Below, piece by piece: positions 1 to 7,707 of a stretch of 36,427 bases of DNA. A program made the translations under genes and the position numbers. The DNA is from Bacteroidota bacterium. GTDB taxonomy: Bacteria > Bacteroidota > Bacteroidia > Bacteroidales > F082. The notes under the pieces are model-generated. The model was not told the DNA's origin and made no database searches. It saw only the letters and a program-made list of their open reading frames with translations. Location: NCBI GenBank assembly GCA_016845175.1, contig JAERTD010000036.1, positions 1 through 36,427 of the forward strand, written 5' to 3'. The stretch's first letter is position 1. The number at the start of each line of letters is the position of its first letter.

Positions 1-24
1 CGAGGCTTTTTTCAGATCTTGAAC

Positions 25-2067
25 TTACCAAATATAAGCCCGTTTTTCCTTCGGGATATATAGTTTGTCTTCAGGTGAGATGTGGAAGGCAGCTATAAAT
101 GCATCCACATTAAATGGTGGCACATTGACACGGGCGTCACCAGGACTGTGAACATCCTCTTTCAGGCGTCTGGCCAATTCCTTATCCCTGATATTTTGGC
201 GCCAGATCTGTGCATAGCCCAGAAAAAAGCGTTGCTCAGCACTGAAACCATCGATGTCTTCAGGGGTTTTGCCATCGAAAGATCGCAACATGGCATCAAA
301 GGCAATATTGATGCCTCCCAGGTCAGCAATGTTTTCACCCAAAGTCAGTTGCCCATCCACATGAAGGCTGTCGAGAATGCTATAGTTATTGTATTGTTCA
401 ACCAACTTGGCGGTTTTTTCTGCAAAACGCTCTGCATCCTCATCAGTCCACCAGTCGTTTAAATTGCCATCCTTATCGTACTGTCGTCCCTTGTCATCGA
501 AACCATGGGTCATCTCATGGCCAATAACCACACCAATGGAACCATAATTGACAGCATCATCAGCATCTCTATTAAAGAAAGGAGGCTGTAGGATACCTGC
601 CGGAAATACAATTTCATTGTTGGTGGGGTTGTAGTAGGCATTCACAGTTTGTGGTGTCATTCCCCATTCTGTTTCGTCCACTTCTTTTCCCACTTTGGCC
701 AGATCCTCTTCAAAGCTAAATCGGTTGGCTGCCAGTACATTCTGTAAGTAATTACCGGGGACGATCTGAAGTCTTGAATAATCTTTCCATTTATCGGGAT
801 AGCCCACTTTTACAGTTATCCTATTCAGTTTTTCAAGGGCTTTCTCTTTGGTCTCATCCGTCATCCAATCCAACTTACTTATTCTGTCGGCAAAGGCCAA
901 ACGTAGGTTCTCAACCAACACCAACATACGGTCTTTGGATTCCTGAGGGAAGTGTTTTTCAACATACAGCTGTCCCAGGGCTTCACCCAAACCTCTTGAA
1001 GTGGTTCCAAGAACGCGCTTCCAACGGGGTTGCATTTCTTCCTTGCCGGAAAGTGTTCTGCTGAAGAAGTCGAAGTTTTGTTCAACAATGGCATCATTTA
1101 AATAATTAGCGGAGGCATCAAGCATATTCCAACTTAGATAAGTTTTCCAGGCTTCCACATCATAGGTGGTCATCATATCGCTTATACTGGCAATGAAATC
1201 AGTCTGACTTACATTTATTTCTCCAGGCTCGGGCAAACCAACTGTTTCAAAGTACAGTTGCCAGTCGAATTCTGGCGACAGTTCTTGCAGCTCAGATAAT
1301 GGCATTCTGTTGTAGTTTCCATTGGGATCGCGTCTTTCCAAACGGCTTTTTGAACGTTTGGCTAAAGCGGTTTCCATTGCCAGGACTGTGTTTGCTTTTT
1401 CATTGGCAATGGATTCTTCAACTCCAATCAGAACAAACATTTTCCTTATATGATCAGTATATGCAATTCTTAGTTTTATGCTTTGTTCATCTTCATTGAG
1501 ATAATAGGCTACATCCGGTAATCCAAGACCACCCTGATACAGATTGGCAATCTCCATTGAACTATTTTTCTGATCTGCAGAGGAAAACAGATAGAATAAT
1601 GGATAAACAGAGTGCTTATGCATTTCGGCAACATAAGCCTGAACCTCACGATGATTGCTGAGATTAGTGATGGCATCCATTTGAGGTTTTATGGCGTCGG
1701 TGCCCAGAGATTCAATTTGAACACTATCCATACCGCTATTGTAAAAATCACGGATCTGCTGGTTTACACTACCAGCTTTGGCATCTGTTGCAGCAGATAC
1801 TTCGGCCACCAAGGATTTTAGTTGCTCCTGATTATCCTCATATATCACTGTGAATGCCCCGTACTGGCTATACTCAGCAGGTATGGGATTGTTTTTAATC
1901 CAGCTGCCATTGACATACTCAAAGAAGTTGTCACCAGCCCTGGTATTCAGATCCATATTGGTAGGGTCGATTGCTTTTGTCATGGTTGTTTCTGATTTGT
2001 GGCTGCCACAAGCGTGCAATAATAATGCTGTGGCCAATGCCAATGATAGGATTTTAAAATGTGTCAT
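25..2067 (-). CDS. M13 family zinc metallopeptidase (neprilysin/PepO type), lipoprotein
   Basis: A 680-residue cell-envelope endopeptidase expected to cleave short peptides. Seen: a lipoprotein signal peptide with the lipobox Cys at residue 20 (LLLHAC), so it should be anchored in a membrane and act outside the cytoplasm. The M13 substrate-binding motif NAYYN is at 476-480, the zinc motif HEMTH at 517-521, and the third zinc ligand lies in GENIADLGG at 577-585 (Glu578). The C-terminal HSPGDARV (640-647), which binds substrate in this family, is intact. The protein ends in AYIW, where many M13 enzymes have a CxxW-type end. The length is normal for the family. It is a single gene, 74 bp downstream of dnaX on the same strand, and has its own -7 promoter element. 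Family is certain; the substrate is unknown. Confidence 0.95.
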   Translation of the reverse strand: MTHFKILSLALATALLLHACGSHKSETTMTKAIDPTNMDLNTRAGDNFFEYVNGSWIKNNPIPAEYSQYGAFTVIYEDNQEQLKSLVAEVSAATDAKAGSVNQQIRDFYNSGMDSVQIESLGTDAIKPQMDAITNLSNHREVQAYVAEMHKHSVYPLFYLFSSADQKNSSMEIANLYQGGLGLPDVAYYLNEDEQSIKLRIAYTDHIRKMFVLIGVEESIANEKANTVLAMETALAKRSKSRLERRDPNGNYNRMPLSELQELSPEFDWQLYFETVGLPEPGEINVSQTDFIASISDMMTTYDVEAWKTYLSWNMLDASANYLNDAIVEQNFDFFSRTLSGKEEMQPRWKRVLGTTSRGLGEALGQLYVEKHFPQESKDRMLVLVENLRLAFADRISKLDWMTDETKEKALEKLNRITVKVGYPDKWKDYSRLQIVPGNYLQNVLAANRFSFEEDLAKVGKEVDETEWGMTPQTVNAYYNPTNNEIVFPAGILQPPFFNRDADDAVNYGSIGVVIGHEMTHGFDDKGRQYDKDGNLNDWWTDEDAERFAEKTAKLVEQYNNYSILDSLHVDGQLTLGENIADLGGINIAFDAMLRSFDGKTPEDIDGFSAEQRFFLGYAQIWRQNIRDKELARRLKEDVHSPGDARVNVPPFNVDAFIAAFHISPEDKLYIPKEKRAYIW

Positions 2068-2098
2068 GTCTATGAAATTTATGGTTGCGAATAAGGGG

Positions 2099-2106
2099 CA
2101 AAGGTA
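2099..2106 (-). promoter_or_regulatory. Bacteroidota -7 promoter element for the M13 peptidase gene
   Basis: The minus strand reads TACCTTTG, an exact TAnnTTTG box, about 32 nt before the ATG at 2067. The -33 TTG is not well conserved (TGG, 21 nt upstream), so this is a moderate call. Confidence 0.45.
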
Positions 2107-2141
2107 AAAAAATGACTAGGTGACTGACCATGTCAGGCTTA

Positions 2142-3941
2142 CTAGAATTCCAGTTCCAAATTCATCTGATCTTTGAGTGCGATGATTCCCGGGTACTTCT
2201 TTGCCATTTCTTCAAATTTCTCACGGTCGGTATAGGCAATCTTCTCCTTTTTATTGTCTGCAACAACCGCTTTAAGGGTGATTTGGTTGTTGTTCAATTC
2301 ATCTTTTAAATATTCCAGCAAGGCAGTGACATTCAATATGTCTTTGGCAATGAGAATATTGTCAACCTGATATTCAATAACAAAACCTTCTTTGAGAACC
2401 GGCATATGTTTAGCAATGGCATGGGAAAAGCTTGGAGAATCCTTTTGGTATGAGTTGGTGAATTGTACCCAGGTATCATTTAGTTTCTCCTGATCAAAAG
2501 CCGTTGTAATGGCAGGTACATCATCATCTTCAACTTCTTCCTGCTTCTTCTTTAAGGCATTTAAACTTGCTTTAATAGAAATGTTTTTGATCTTCCTTCC
2601 ATTACCTTCTTCCTTGGGACTAGGGTCGATTTGAGGTTTTGGGCCAGGTGGCTTTGGTTTTGCTATGCTTTCCTTTGGCTCTGCAAGAGGTTTGTTAAAG
2701 CTTTCATTTTTGGTTTCAGCGTCCTTAGGGGTATCAGTTGTTTTTGGCTCCGGCTTACTTTCTTTCGGTTCGGAGGACACATAAAAAGGTTTCTTGTCTT
2801 CCCTGGGTTTTGGTTTGGCTATCGGTTGAGTAGTTTGCTGGATATCGCTGTTGCCAATCTTTGCCAGCTGCATCAAAGCTATTTCAATATGCAACCTTTT
2901 GTTGTTGCTGGTTTTGTAACTCAGATCGTATTTGTTGCAGACTTCCATAGCTTGAATGAGAAAGGGGATGGAAAAGCGTGCAGATTGTTCACGGTATCTC
3001 TCCTTAACGGATGGGCTAGCCAATAAAAGCTGCAGGGTGGCAGGATCCTGAATAACCATGAGGTTTCTCAGGTGTTCATTGAGTCCGGTGATAAAATGCT
3101 GTCCATCAAATCCGTTTTCAATAATTTCGCTAAAGATTAGCAACAATTGCGATAAATCCGCATCGGCAATAAAATCAGTCACTTGAAAATAATACTCATA
3201 ATCAAGAATGTTCAGGTTCTCAATTACGTTTTTATAAGTTATGGAATCACCACTGTAACTAACAATCTGATCGAAGGTAGATAGGGCATCCCTAAGGGCC
3301 CCATCCGATTTCTGTGCGATGGTGTGCAAGGCTTCTTCTTCAGCTGCTACTCCTTCATTTTCTGCTACATAAGCCAAGTGTTTGCTGATATCTTCCACCT
3401 GAATGCGTTTGAAATCATAGAGTTGACATCTTGAAAGGATGGTGGGCAGAATTTTGTGCTTTTCGGTTGTGGCCAGAATAAATTTGGCATAGGCAGGAGG
3501 TTCTTCCAGTGTTTTCAGAAAAGCATTAAAAGCCGCCTGGGATAACATATGAACCTCATCGATGATATACACTTTAAATTTTCCGACCTGGGGAGGAATG
3601 CGAACCTGATCGACCAGCGTTCTTATATCATCCACCGAGTTATTGGAAGCCGCATCCAGTTCATGTACATTAAATGATGCGCTGTTATTGAACGATTCAC
3701 AGGATTCACAAGCATCGCAGGGCTCGATGGTTTCTTTAAGGTTTTCACAATTGATGGTCTTGGCTAGGATTCTGGCACAAGTGGTTTTACCCACACCTCT
3801 TGGCCCGGTAAACAGAAAAGCCTGAGCTAAGTGGTTGTTCCTAATGGCATTTTGAAGCGTGGCCGTTATTGCGGTTTGTCCGACTACCTGTTGAAAGGTT
3901 GCCGGCCTGTATTTTCGAGCCGAAACAATGAAGTTATCCAT
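2142..3941 (-). CDS. dnaX: DNA polymerase III subunit gamma/tau
   Basis: The clamp-loader ATPase of the replicative polymerase, 599 residues from the chosen ATG. The frame stays open 27 codons further upstream, but residues from MDNFIVSARKYRP onward match the conserved N-terminus of DnaX, so 3941 is preferred. Seen: Walker A GPRGVGKTT (46-54), zinc-binding Cys65, Cys75, Cys78 and Cys81, Walker B/DEVH (128-131), a sensor-1 ATTEKHK segment and SRC arginine finger. A Pro/Lys/Glu-rich linker (roughly 370-460) leads to a C-terminal domain that would contact the polymerase. I saw no A-rich slippery heptamer that would make a shorter gamma form. It is divergent from the gene at 4059. Confidence 0.96.
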   Translation of the reverse strand: MDNFIVSARKYRPATFQQVVGQTAITATLQNAIRNNHLAQAFLFTGPRGVGKTTCARILAKTINCENLKETIEPCDACESCESFNNSASFNVHELDAASNNSVDDIRTLVDQVRIPPQVGKFKVYIIDEVHMLSQAAFNAFLKTLEEPPAYAKFILATTEKHKILPTILSRCQLYDFKRIQVEDISKHLAYVAENEGVAAEEEALHTIAQKSDGALRDALSTFDQIVSYSGDSITYKNVIENLNILDYEYYFQVTDFIADADLSQLLLIFSEIIENGFDGQHFITGLNEHLRNLMVIQDPATLQLLLASPSVKERYREQSARFSIPFLIQAMEVCNKYDLSYKTSNNKRLHIEIALMQLAKIGNSDIQQTTQPIAKPKPREDKKPFYVSSEPKESKPEPKTTDTPKDAETKNESFNKPLAEPKESIAKPKPPGPKPQIDPSPKEEGNGRKIKNISIKASLNALKKKQEEVEDDDVPAITTAFDQEKLNDTWVQFTNSYQKDSPSFSHAIAKHMPVLKEGFVIEYQVDNILIAKDILNVTALLEYLKDELNNNQITLKAVVADNKKEKIAYTDREKFEEMAKKYPGIIALKDQMNLELEF

Positions 3942-4044
3942 GAGTGAAAATTGAGGTTCAAAAATAAGAAAATCCCTTAGGTCAATGGATTTTGATCGGT
4001 GGTGAATTATTAACAAAGCCAACTAATGGTAGGCTAAAATGATG

Positions 4045-4052
4045 TATTTTTG
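4045..4052 (+). promoter_or_regulatory. -7 promoter element, apparently leaderless start
   Basis: TATTTTTG matches TAnnTTTG and ends only 6 nt before the ATG at 4059, so the transcript would begin at or next to the start codon. The in-frame TTG at 4050 lies inside this box and is therefore unlikely to be the start. No good -33 TTG is visible. Confidence 0.4.
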
Positions 4053-4058
4053 ATCGAT

Positions 4059-5372
4059 ATGGATGGCTTATTGATTTATGTACCCAAACTAACACCCAGG
4101 GTACGCTATGTATTCCGACTGGTATTTCACGATTTGTTGTGGGTAAAACATGAACTCACCACTGATGCTGATTTTTTCAAAGCAGCAGATCGACCCAAAT
4201 TCGTGTATGCTGATCAACCCATTGATGACACACTGTTCTTTAAGTCCCATGGGCTATTGTTTGAAAAAGGAGTGAATAGCTTCGATCTAGAGGCAGTGGA
4301 TTTTCTAGGTGAAAAAGGTTTTTTTCCAGTGTATGAAAAACTATCAGCTACGCCCTTTGATCTTTTTTCCTCCATGTTTTATTTGGTGTCGCGTTATGAG
4401 GAATACTTACCCTATAAACCAGATCACCATGGTCGTTTCACAGCCCACCTCAGTCAAAGTGTGACCCATGGCATATTGGAAAAACCCATGGTTAATATCT
4501 GGGCTCAGCAACTTAAACAGCTCATTATTGCCCGTTATGCCGGATTTGCTTTTCCTGAGAGAAAGTTCAGATTTACACCAACTTACGATATAGACACGGC
4601 ATTCGCCTACTCACAAAAAGGCTTGGTGCGATCGCTGGGAAGTTACTATTTGGATTTAAAAGCATTTGATTTTGCTGGTGTGATGCAAAGAACCCGGGTG
4701 CTGTTGGGTAGAGAATCTGATCCCTTTGATACCTATGATCTTCAGCTCTCTTACCAGAAGAAATATAATTTGCACCCCATTTATTTCTTTCTATTTGGTC
4801 ACTATGGTCAATTCGACAAAAACATAAATACCCGAAACCGAACCTTTAGATTCCTGATCAAGAAAATTGGTGATTATGCCAAAATAGGCATTCATCCCTC
4901 TTATCTGTCAAATGATGATCCCTCCATGCTCACCTATGAAATAGATAATCTTGAAAAGGTAACCAATAAGGAAGTGAGCAGCAGCCGTCAGCATTTTCTG
5001 AGACTCAACCTGCCTACCACTTACCGCAACCTAATTGAAAATGGCATTACCGATGATTATACCATGGGTTATGCCGCATTACCAGGTTTTAGAGCCGGAA
5101 TTTGTAATTCTCATAATTTCTATGATCTGGACCTGGAGGCAGAAACGAAACTTCGTATCCACCCCATTACAGTTATGGAAGGGAGTCTCAAAGATTATAT
5201 GGATCTTACGCCAGCGGATGCCATTCATAAAATAAGTGCATTAATGGATGCTGTAAAAGCTGTGAATGGAAACTTTATCTCCCTGTGGCACAATGAATCA
5301 TTAAGTGAGCAAAAAAGATGGGTCGGATGGAGGAGAGTCTATGAGGCCTTGCTGGAAATGGCTCATGAATAA
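4059..5372 (+). CDS. Polysaccharide deacetylase-like protein (DUF7033-type N-terminus)
   Basis: A 437-residue protein without signal peptide or membrane segment. The first ~35 residues (LLIYVPKLTPRVRYVF, then a HELTTD segment) match the N-terminal domain that precedes a polysaccharide-deacetylase-like fold in many Bacteroidota proteins. The deacetylase-like part starts near TYDIDTAF (175-182), the equivalent of the metal-binding Asp motif of carbohydrate esterase family 4, and contains KIGIHPSY and, near the end, SLWHNESL. Substrate is unknown; an envelope or capsule sugar is the likely class. It is followed 6 bp later by an acyltransferase-like gene, so the two probably act together. The annotated start is the ATG; a TTG three codons upstream is rejected because it lies within the promoter box. 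Confidence 0.8.
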   Translation: MDGLLIYVPKLTPRVRYVFRLVFHDLLWVKHELTTDADFFKAADRPKFVYADQPIDDTLFFKSHGLLFEKGVNSFDLEAVDFLGEKGFFPVYEKLSATPFDLFSSMFYLVSRYEEYLPYKPDHHGRFTAHLSQSVTHGILEKPMVNIWAQQLKQLIIARYAGFAFPERKFRFTPTYDIDTAFAYSQKGLVRSLGSYYLDLKAFDFAGVMQRTRVLLGRESDPFDTYDLQLSYQKKYNLHPIYFFLFGHYGQFDKNINTRNRTFRFLIKKIGDYAKIGIHPSYLSNDDPSMLTYEIDNLEKVTNKEVSSSRQHFLRLNLPTTYRNLIENGITDDYTMGYAALPGFRAGICNSHNFYDLDLEAETKLRIHPITVMEGSLKDYMDLTPADAIHKISALMDAVKAVNGNFISLWHNESLSEQKRWVGWRRVYEALLEMAHE

Positions 5373-5378
5373 ACACCT

Positions 5379-6326
5379 ATGATTCGCTATCTTACACATA
5401 CTGCCATTGATAAGGAGAAATGGGATAACTGTATCGATCAGTCATTCAATAGTTTACCCTATGCTTACTCATGGTATCTTGATATTGCGCATAAGAGCTG
5501 GGATGCTTTAATAGAAGATGATTACGAACGGGTGATGCCTCTCACTACTTCAAAAAAATGGGGTCTAAGCTATTGGTATCAGCCTTTTTTTGTGCAGCAA
5601 TTGGGTGTGTTTTCCAAGGGTATTCTTAATGCCGAAATTGTTGCAGCATTCTTATCCCAGATACCCAAATCAATTAAATACGTGGATATTAAGCTCAACA
5701 GCTTGAATCAGTTGAATGAGCATCATAAGGGGGCCAAATGGCACAAAAACCACTTGCTTGATTTGATTTACCCCTATGATAAGTTGAAGACCAATTACAA
5801 TACCAATACTAAGCGGAACCTTAAAAAGGCCGGAAAGTCTGACTTATCCTTGATGAAAAACATTAGGCCAGAAGATGTGGTAAAACTTTTTCGGGAAAAT
5901 CGAGGTGCCACATTAGAAAAATGGGCTGATGCTCATTATCAAACGCTTAATCGGTTGATGTATGCGGCCATTCACAAAGGCATGGGAACGGCTTATGGTG
6001 TATACACCTCTACCAATGAATTATGTGCGGCTGCTTATTTTATTAAAACCAGAGATCGCTTGATATTTCTTTTCTCCGGAACCAACAATCTGGCCAAAGA
6101 AACAGCTGCCATGACTTTCTTGCTGGATGGAGTCATTGCTGAATATGCAAAGCGACAAATGGTACTTGATTTTGAAGGGTCCGATGATGAAAACCTGGCC
6201 CGTTTTTATAAAGGTTTTGGGTCCAGCGAGGTGCATTATCCGGGTATTTGTTTTAGTAGAATGGGAACTGTCCTTAACTTTTTGTATGAATTATATAAGA
6301 AGAGCAATAGGAAGAAGTACCATTAA
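5379..6326 (+). CDS. GNAT/FemAB-like acyltransferase
   Basis: A 315-residue soluble protein. The second half has the shape of the Acetyltransf_6/FemAB group: a KxNTNTKRNLKKA segment around residues 140-150, then a GTAYGVY-CAAAYFIKTRDRLIFLFSG stretch of beta strands, an aminoacyl/acetyl-transferase-like helix with KETAAMTFLLDGVI, and a conserved DFEGSDDENLARFYKGFG segment near the C-terminus. Family members transfer acyl or aminoacyl groups to cell-wall or polysaccharide precursors or to other small molecules. It is the second gene of a two-gene unit with the deacetylase-like gene (gap 6 bp). The specific donor and acceptor cannot be read from the sequence. Confidence 0.75.
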   Translation: MIRYLTHTAIDKEKWDNCIDQSFNSLPYAYSWYLDIAHKSWDALIEDDYERVMPLTTSKKWGLSYWYQPFFVQQLGVFSKGILNAEIVAAFLSQIPKSIKYVDIKLNSLNQLNEHHKGAKWHKNHLLDLIYPYDKLKTNYNTNTKRNLKKAGKSDLSLMKNIRPEDVVKLFRENRGATLEKWADAHYQTLNRLMYAAIHKGMGTAYGVYTSTNELCAAAYFIKTRDRLIFLFSGTNNLAKETAAMTFLLDGVIAEYAKRQMVLDFEGSDDENLARFYKGFGSSEVHYPGICFSRMGTVLNFLYELYKKSNRKKYH

Positions 6327-6388
6327 AACACCACATCCTAAAGCCTTAAAAAATAATCACCTGCTCCTGCCAGTGCATTTTTTTGAAT

Positions 6389-6396
6389 TACATTTG
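6389..6396 (+). promoter_or_regulatory. -7 promoter element close to the ABC permease start
   Basis: TACATTTG is an exact TAnnTTTG box ending 4 nt before the ATG at 6401; the expected start of transcription falls on or beside the start codon, which would make a leaderless mRNA. No convincing -33 TTG is present. Confidence 0.35.
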
Positions 6397-6400
6397 TGTG

Positions 6401-7648
6401 ATGCCTAGCAACAAACTTATAGCTGAAAACCTTAAAATTTCTTTTGCCTCCATAAAGAGTCATTTGCTTCGTACAATTCTGACTGTGCTCATCATTGCCT
6501 TTGGGATAATGGCTCTTGTTGGAATTTTAACCGCCATCGATGCAGTGGAGTATTTCCTGAATGACAATTTTGCCATGATGGGTTCCAATACCTTTAATAT
6601 CCAGAACCGTGAAATACGAGTAAGTATCGGAGGTGAAAGTCGTCGTGCAAAATCCTACGAGCCCATTAGTTATGAGGAAGCCATGCGGTTTAAAGAGCAG
6701 TTTGTTTTTCCAGCAGTTACGTCTCTTTTTACCTATGGTACGGGTATAGCAACCCTGAAATATGGGTCTGAGAAAACCAACCCCAATATTCAGGTGATGG
6801 GGACGGATGATAATTATATTGCCACTTCTGGTCTTGAAATAGAAAAGGGGAGGAGTTTTAGTCAGACTGAATTGCAGTACGGTAATCATGTGGCCATTCT
6901 TGGCAGTGAGATAGTTTCAAAACTGTTTAAAAATAAGGAGGATCCCCTGGGTAAAGTTATTTCCATAGGAGCCGGTAAATACCGCGTTATTGGAGTGCTT
7001 GCTGAGCGAGGTTCCAGCATTGGGTTCAGCGGAGACCGGTCTTGTATGGTACCCATTTCAAATGTCAGGCAGTATTTTTCACGACCCAATATGAACTTCA
7101 GGATAGGTGTAATGGTCAATGACCAACAGCAAATGGAAGCTGCTGTTGGAGAAGCCACCGGTTTGATGCGTAAAATTAGAAATGATGCGCTCTCGGATGA
7201 TGATTCTTTTTCCATAATCAAGAGTGATAATGTAGCCTCCATTCTTATTAAACTCACAGGAAACCTACAAATGGGAGCCATGGTTATCGGATTAATTACC
7301 CTGTTGGGAGCAGCCATCGGACTCATGAATATTATGTTGGTCTCGGTAACTGAAAGAACACGGGAAATTGGCATTCGCAAAGCTGTAGGAGCAAGGCAAA
7401 AAACCATACGTAACCAGTTTCTGGTGGAAGCCATTGTAATTGCTCAGATAGGGGGATTGCTAGGTATTATTGCCGGCATCATGATTGGCAATCTGGTTTC
7501 CATGCTGACTGAAAGTGCTTTTATTGTACCCTGGACCTGGATAGTGGTAGGACTGGTACTGTGTTTTATTGTGGCCTTATTGTCAGGCATCATTCCTGCC
7601 AATAAAGCAGCACGACTCGATCCCATTGAATCGCTTCGCTACGAATAG
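6401..7648 (+). CDS. MacB/FtsX-type ABC transporter permease
   Basis: A 415-residue inner-membrane protein with the standard MacB layout: an N-terminal cytosolic helix (NLKISFASIKSHLLRT), one transmembrane helix at about 22-45, a large periplasmic domain (about 50-270), then three transmembrane helices of the FtsX fold. The cytosolic loop after the second helix has the coupling motif TERTREIGIRKAVGA, which docks on the ATPase. The protein ends with NKAARLDPIESLRYE, the conserved tail of this family. Such permeases move lipoproteins, peptides or antibiotics, or transmit mechanical force. No ATPase gene is next to it, so its partner is encoded elsewhere. The ATG is preferred over a TTG 18 nt upstream because the first conserved residues begin just after it. 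Confidence 0.93.
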   Translation: MPSNKLIAENLKISFASIKSHLLRTILTVLIIAFGIMALVGILTAIDAVEYFLNDNFAMMGSNTFNIQNREIRVSIGGESRRAKSYEPISYEEAMRFKEQFVFPAVTSLFTYGTGIATLKYGSEKTNPNIQVMGTDDNYIATSGLEIEKGRSFSQTELQYGNHVAILGSEIVSKLFKNKEDPLGKVISIGAGKYRVIGVLAERGSSIGFSGDRSCMVPISNVRQYFSRPNMNFRIGVMVNDQQQMEAAVGEATGLMRKIRNDALSDDDSFSIIKSDNVASILIKLTGNLQMGAMVIGLITLLGAAIGLMNIMLVSVTERTREIGIRKAVGARQKTIRNQFLVEAIVIAQIGGLLGIIAGIMIGNLVSMLTESAFIVPWTWIVVGLVLCFIVALLSGIIPANKAARLDPIESLRYE

Positions 7649-7668
7649 TTATTACAGAATACATTAAT

Positions 7669-7698
7669 AAAAAAACCGGCTGATTGGCCGGTTTTTTT
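7669..7698. terminator. Bidirectional rho-independent terminator
   Basis: The stem ACCGGC/GCCGGT (7675-7680 with 7687-7692) is flanked by seven A on the left and seven T on the right, so it works for both strands. It lies between the convergent ABC permease and LruC lipoprotein genes. Confidence 0.88.
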
Positions 7699-7707
7699 GA
7701 TGTTTAA

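Noticed and set aside
2142..3941. Programmed frameshift in dnaX giving a short gamma subunit
   Set aside because: No A-AAA-AAG-type site was seen after the ATPase domain.
4050..4058. TTG start three codons upstream for the deacetylase-like gene
   Set aside because: The TTG lies inside a TAnnTTTG promoter box, and the conserved N-terminus starts at the ATG.
6886..7434. 182-codon open frame opposite the ABC permease
   Set aside because: It is fully antisense to a well-supported gene and its product resembles no protein; a shadow of codon bias.
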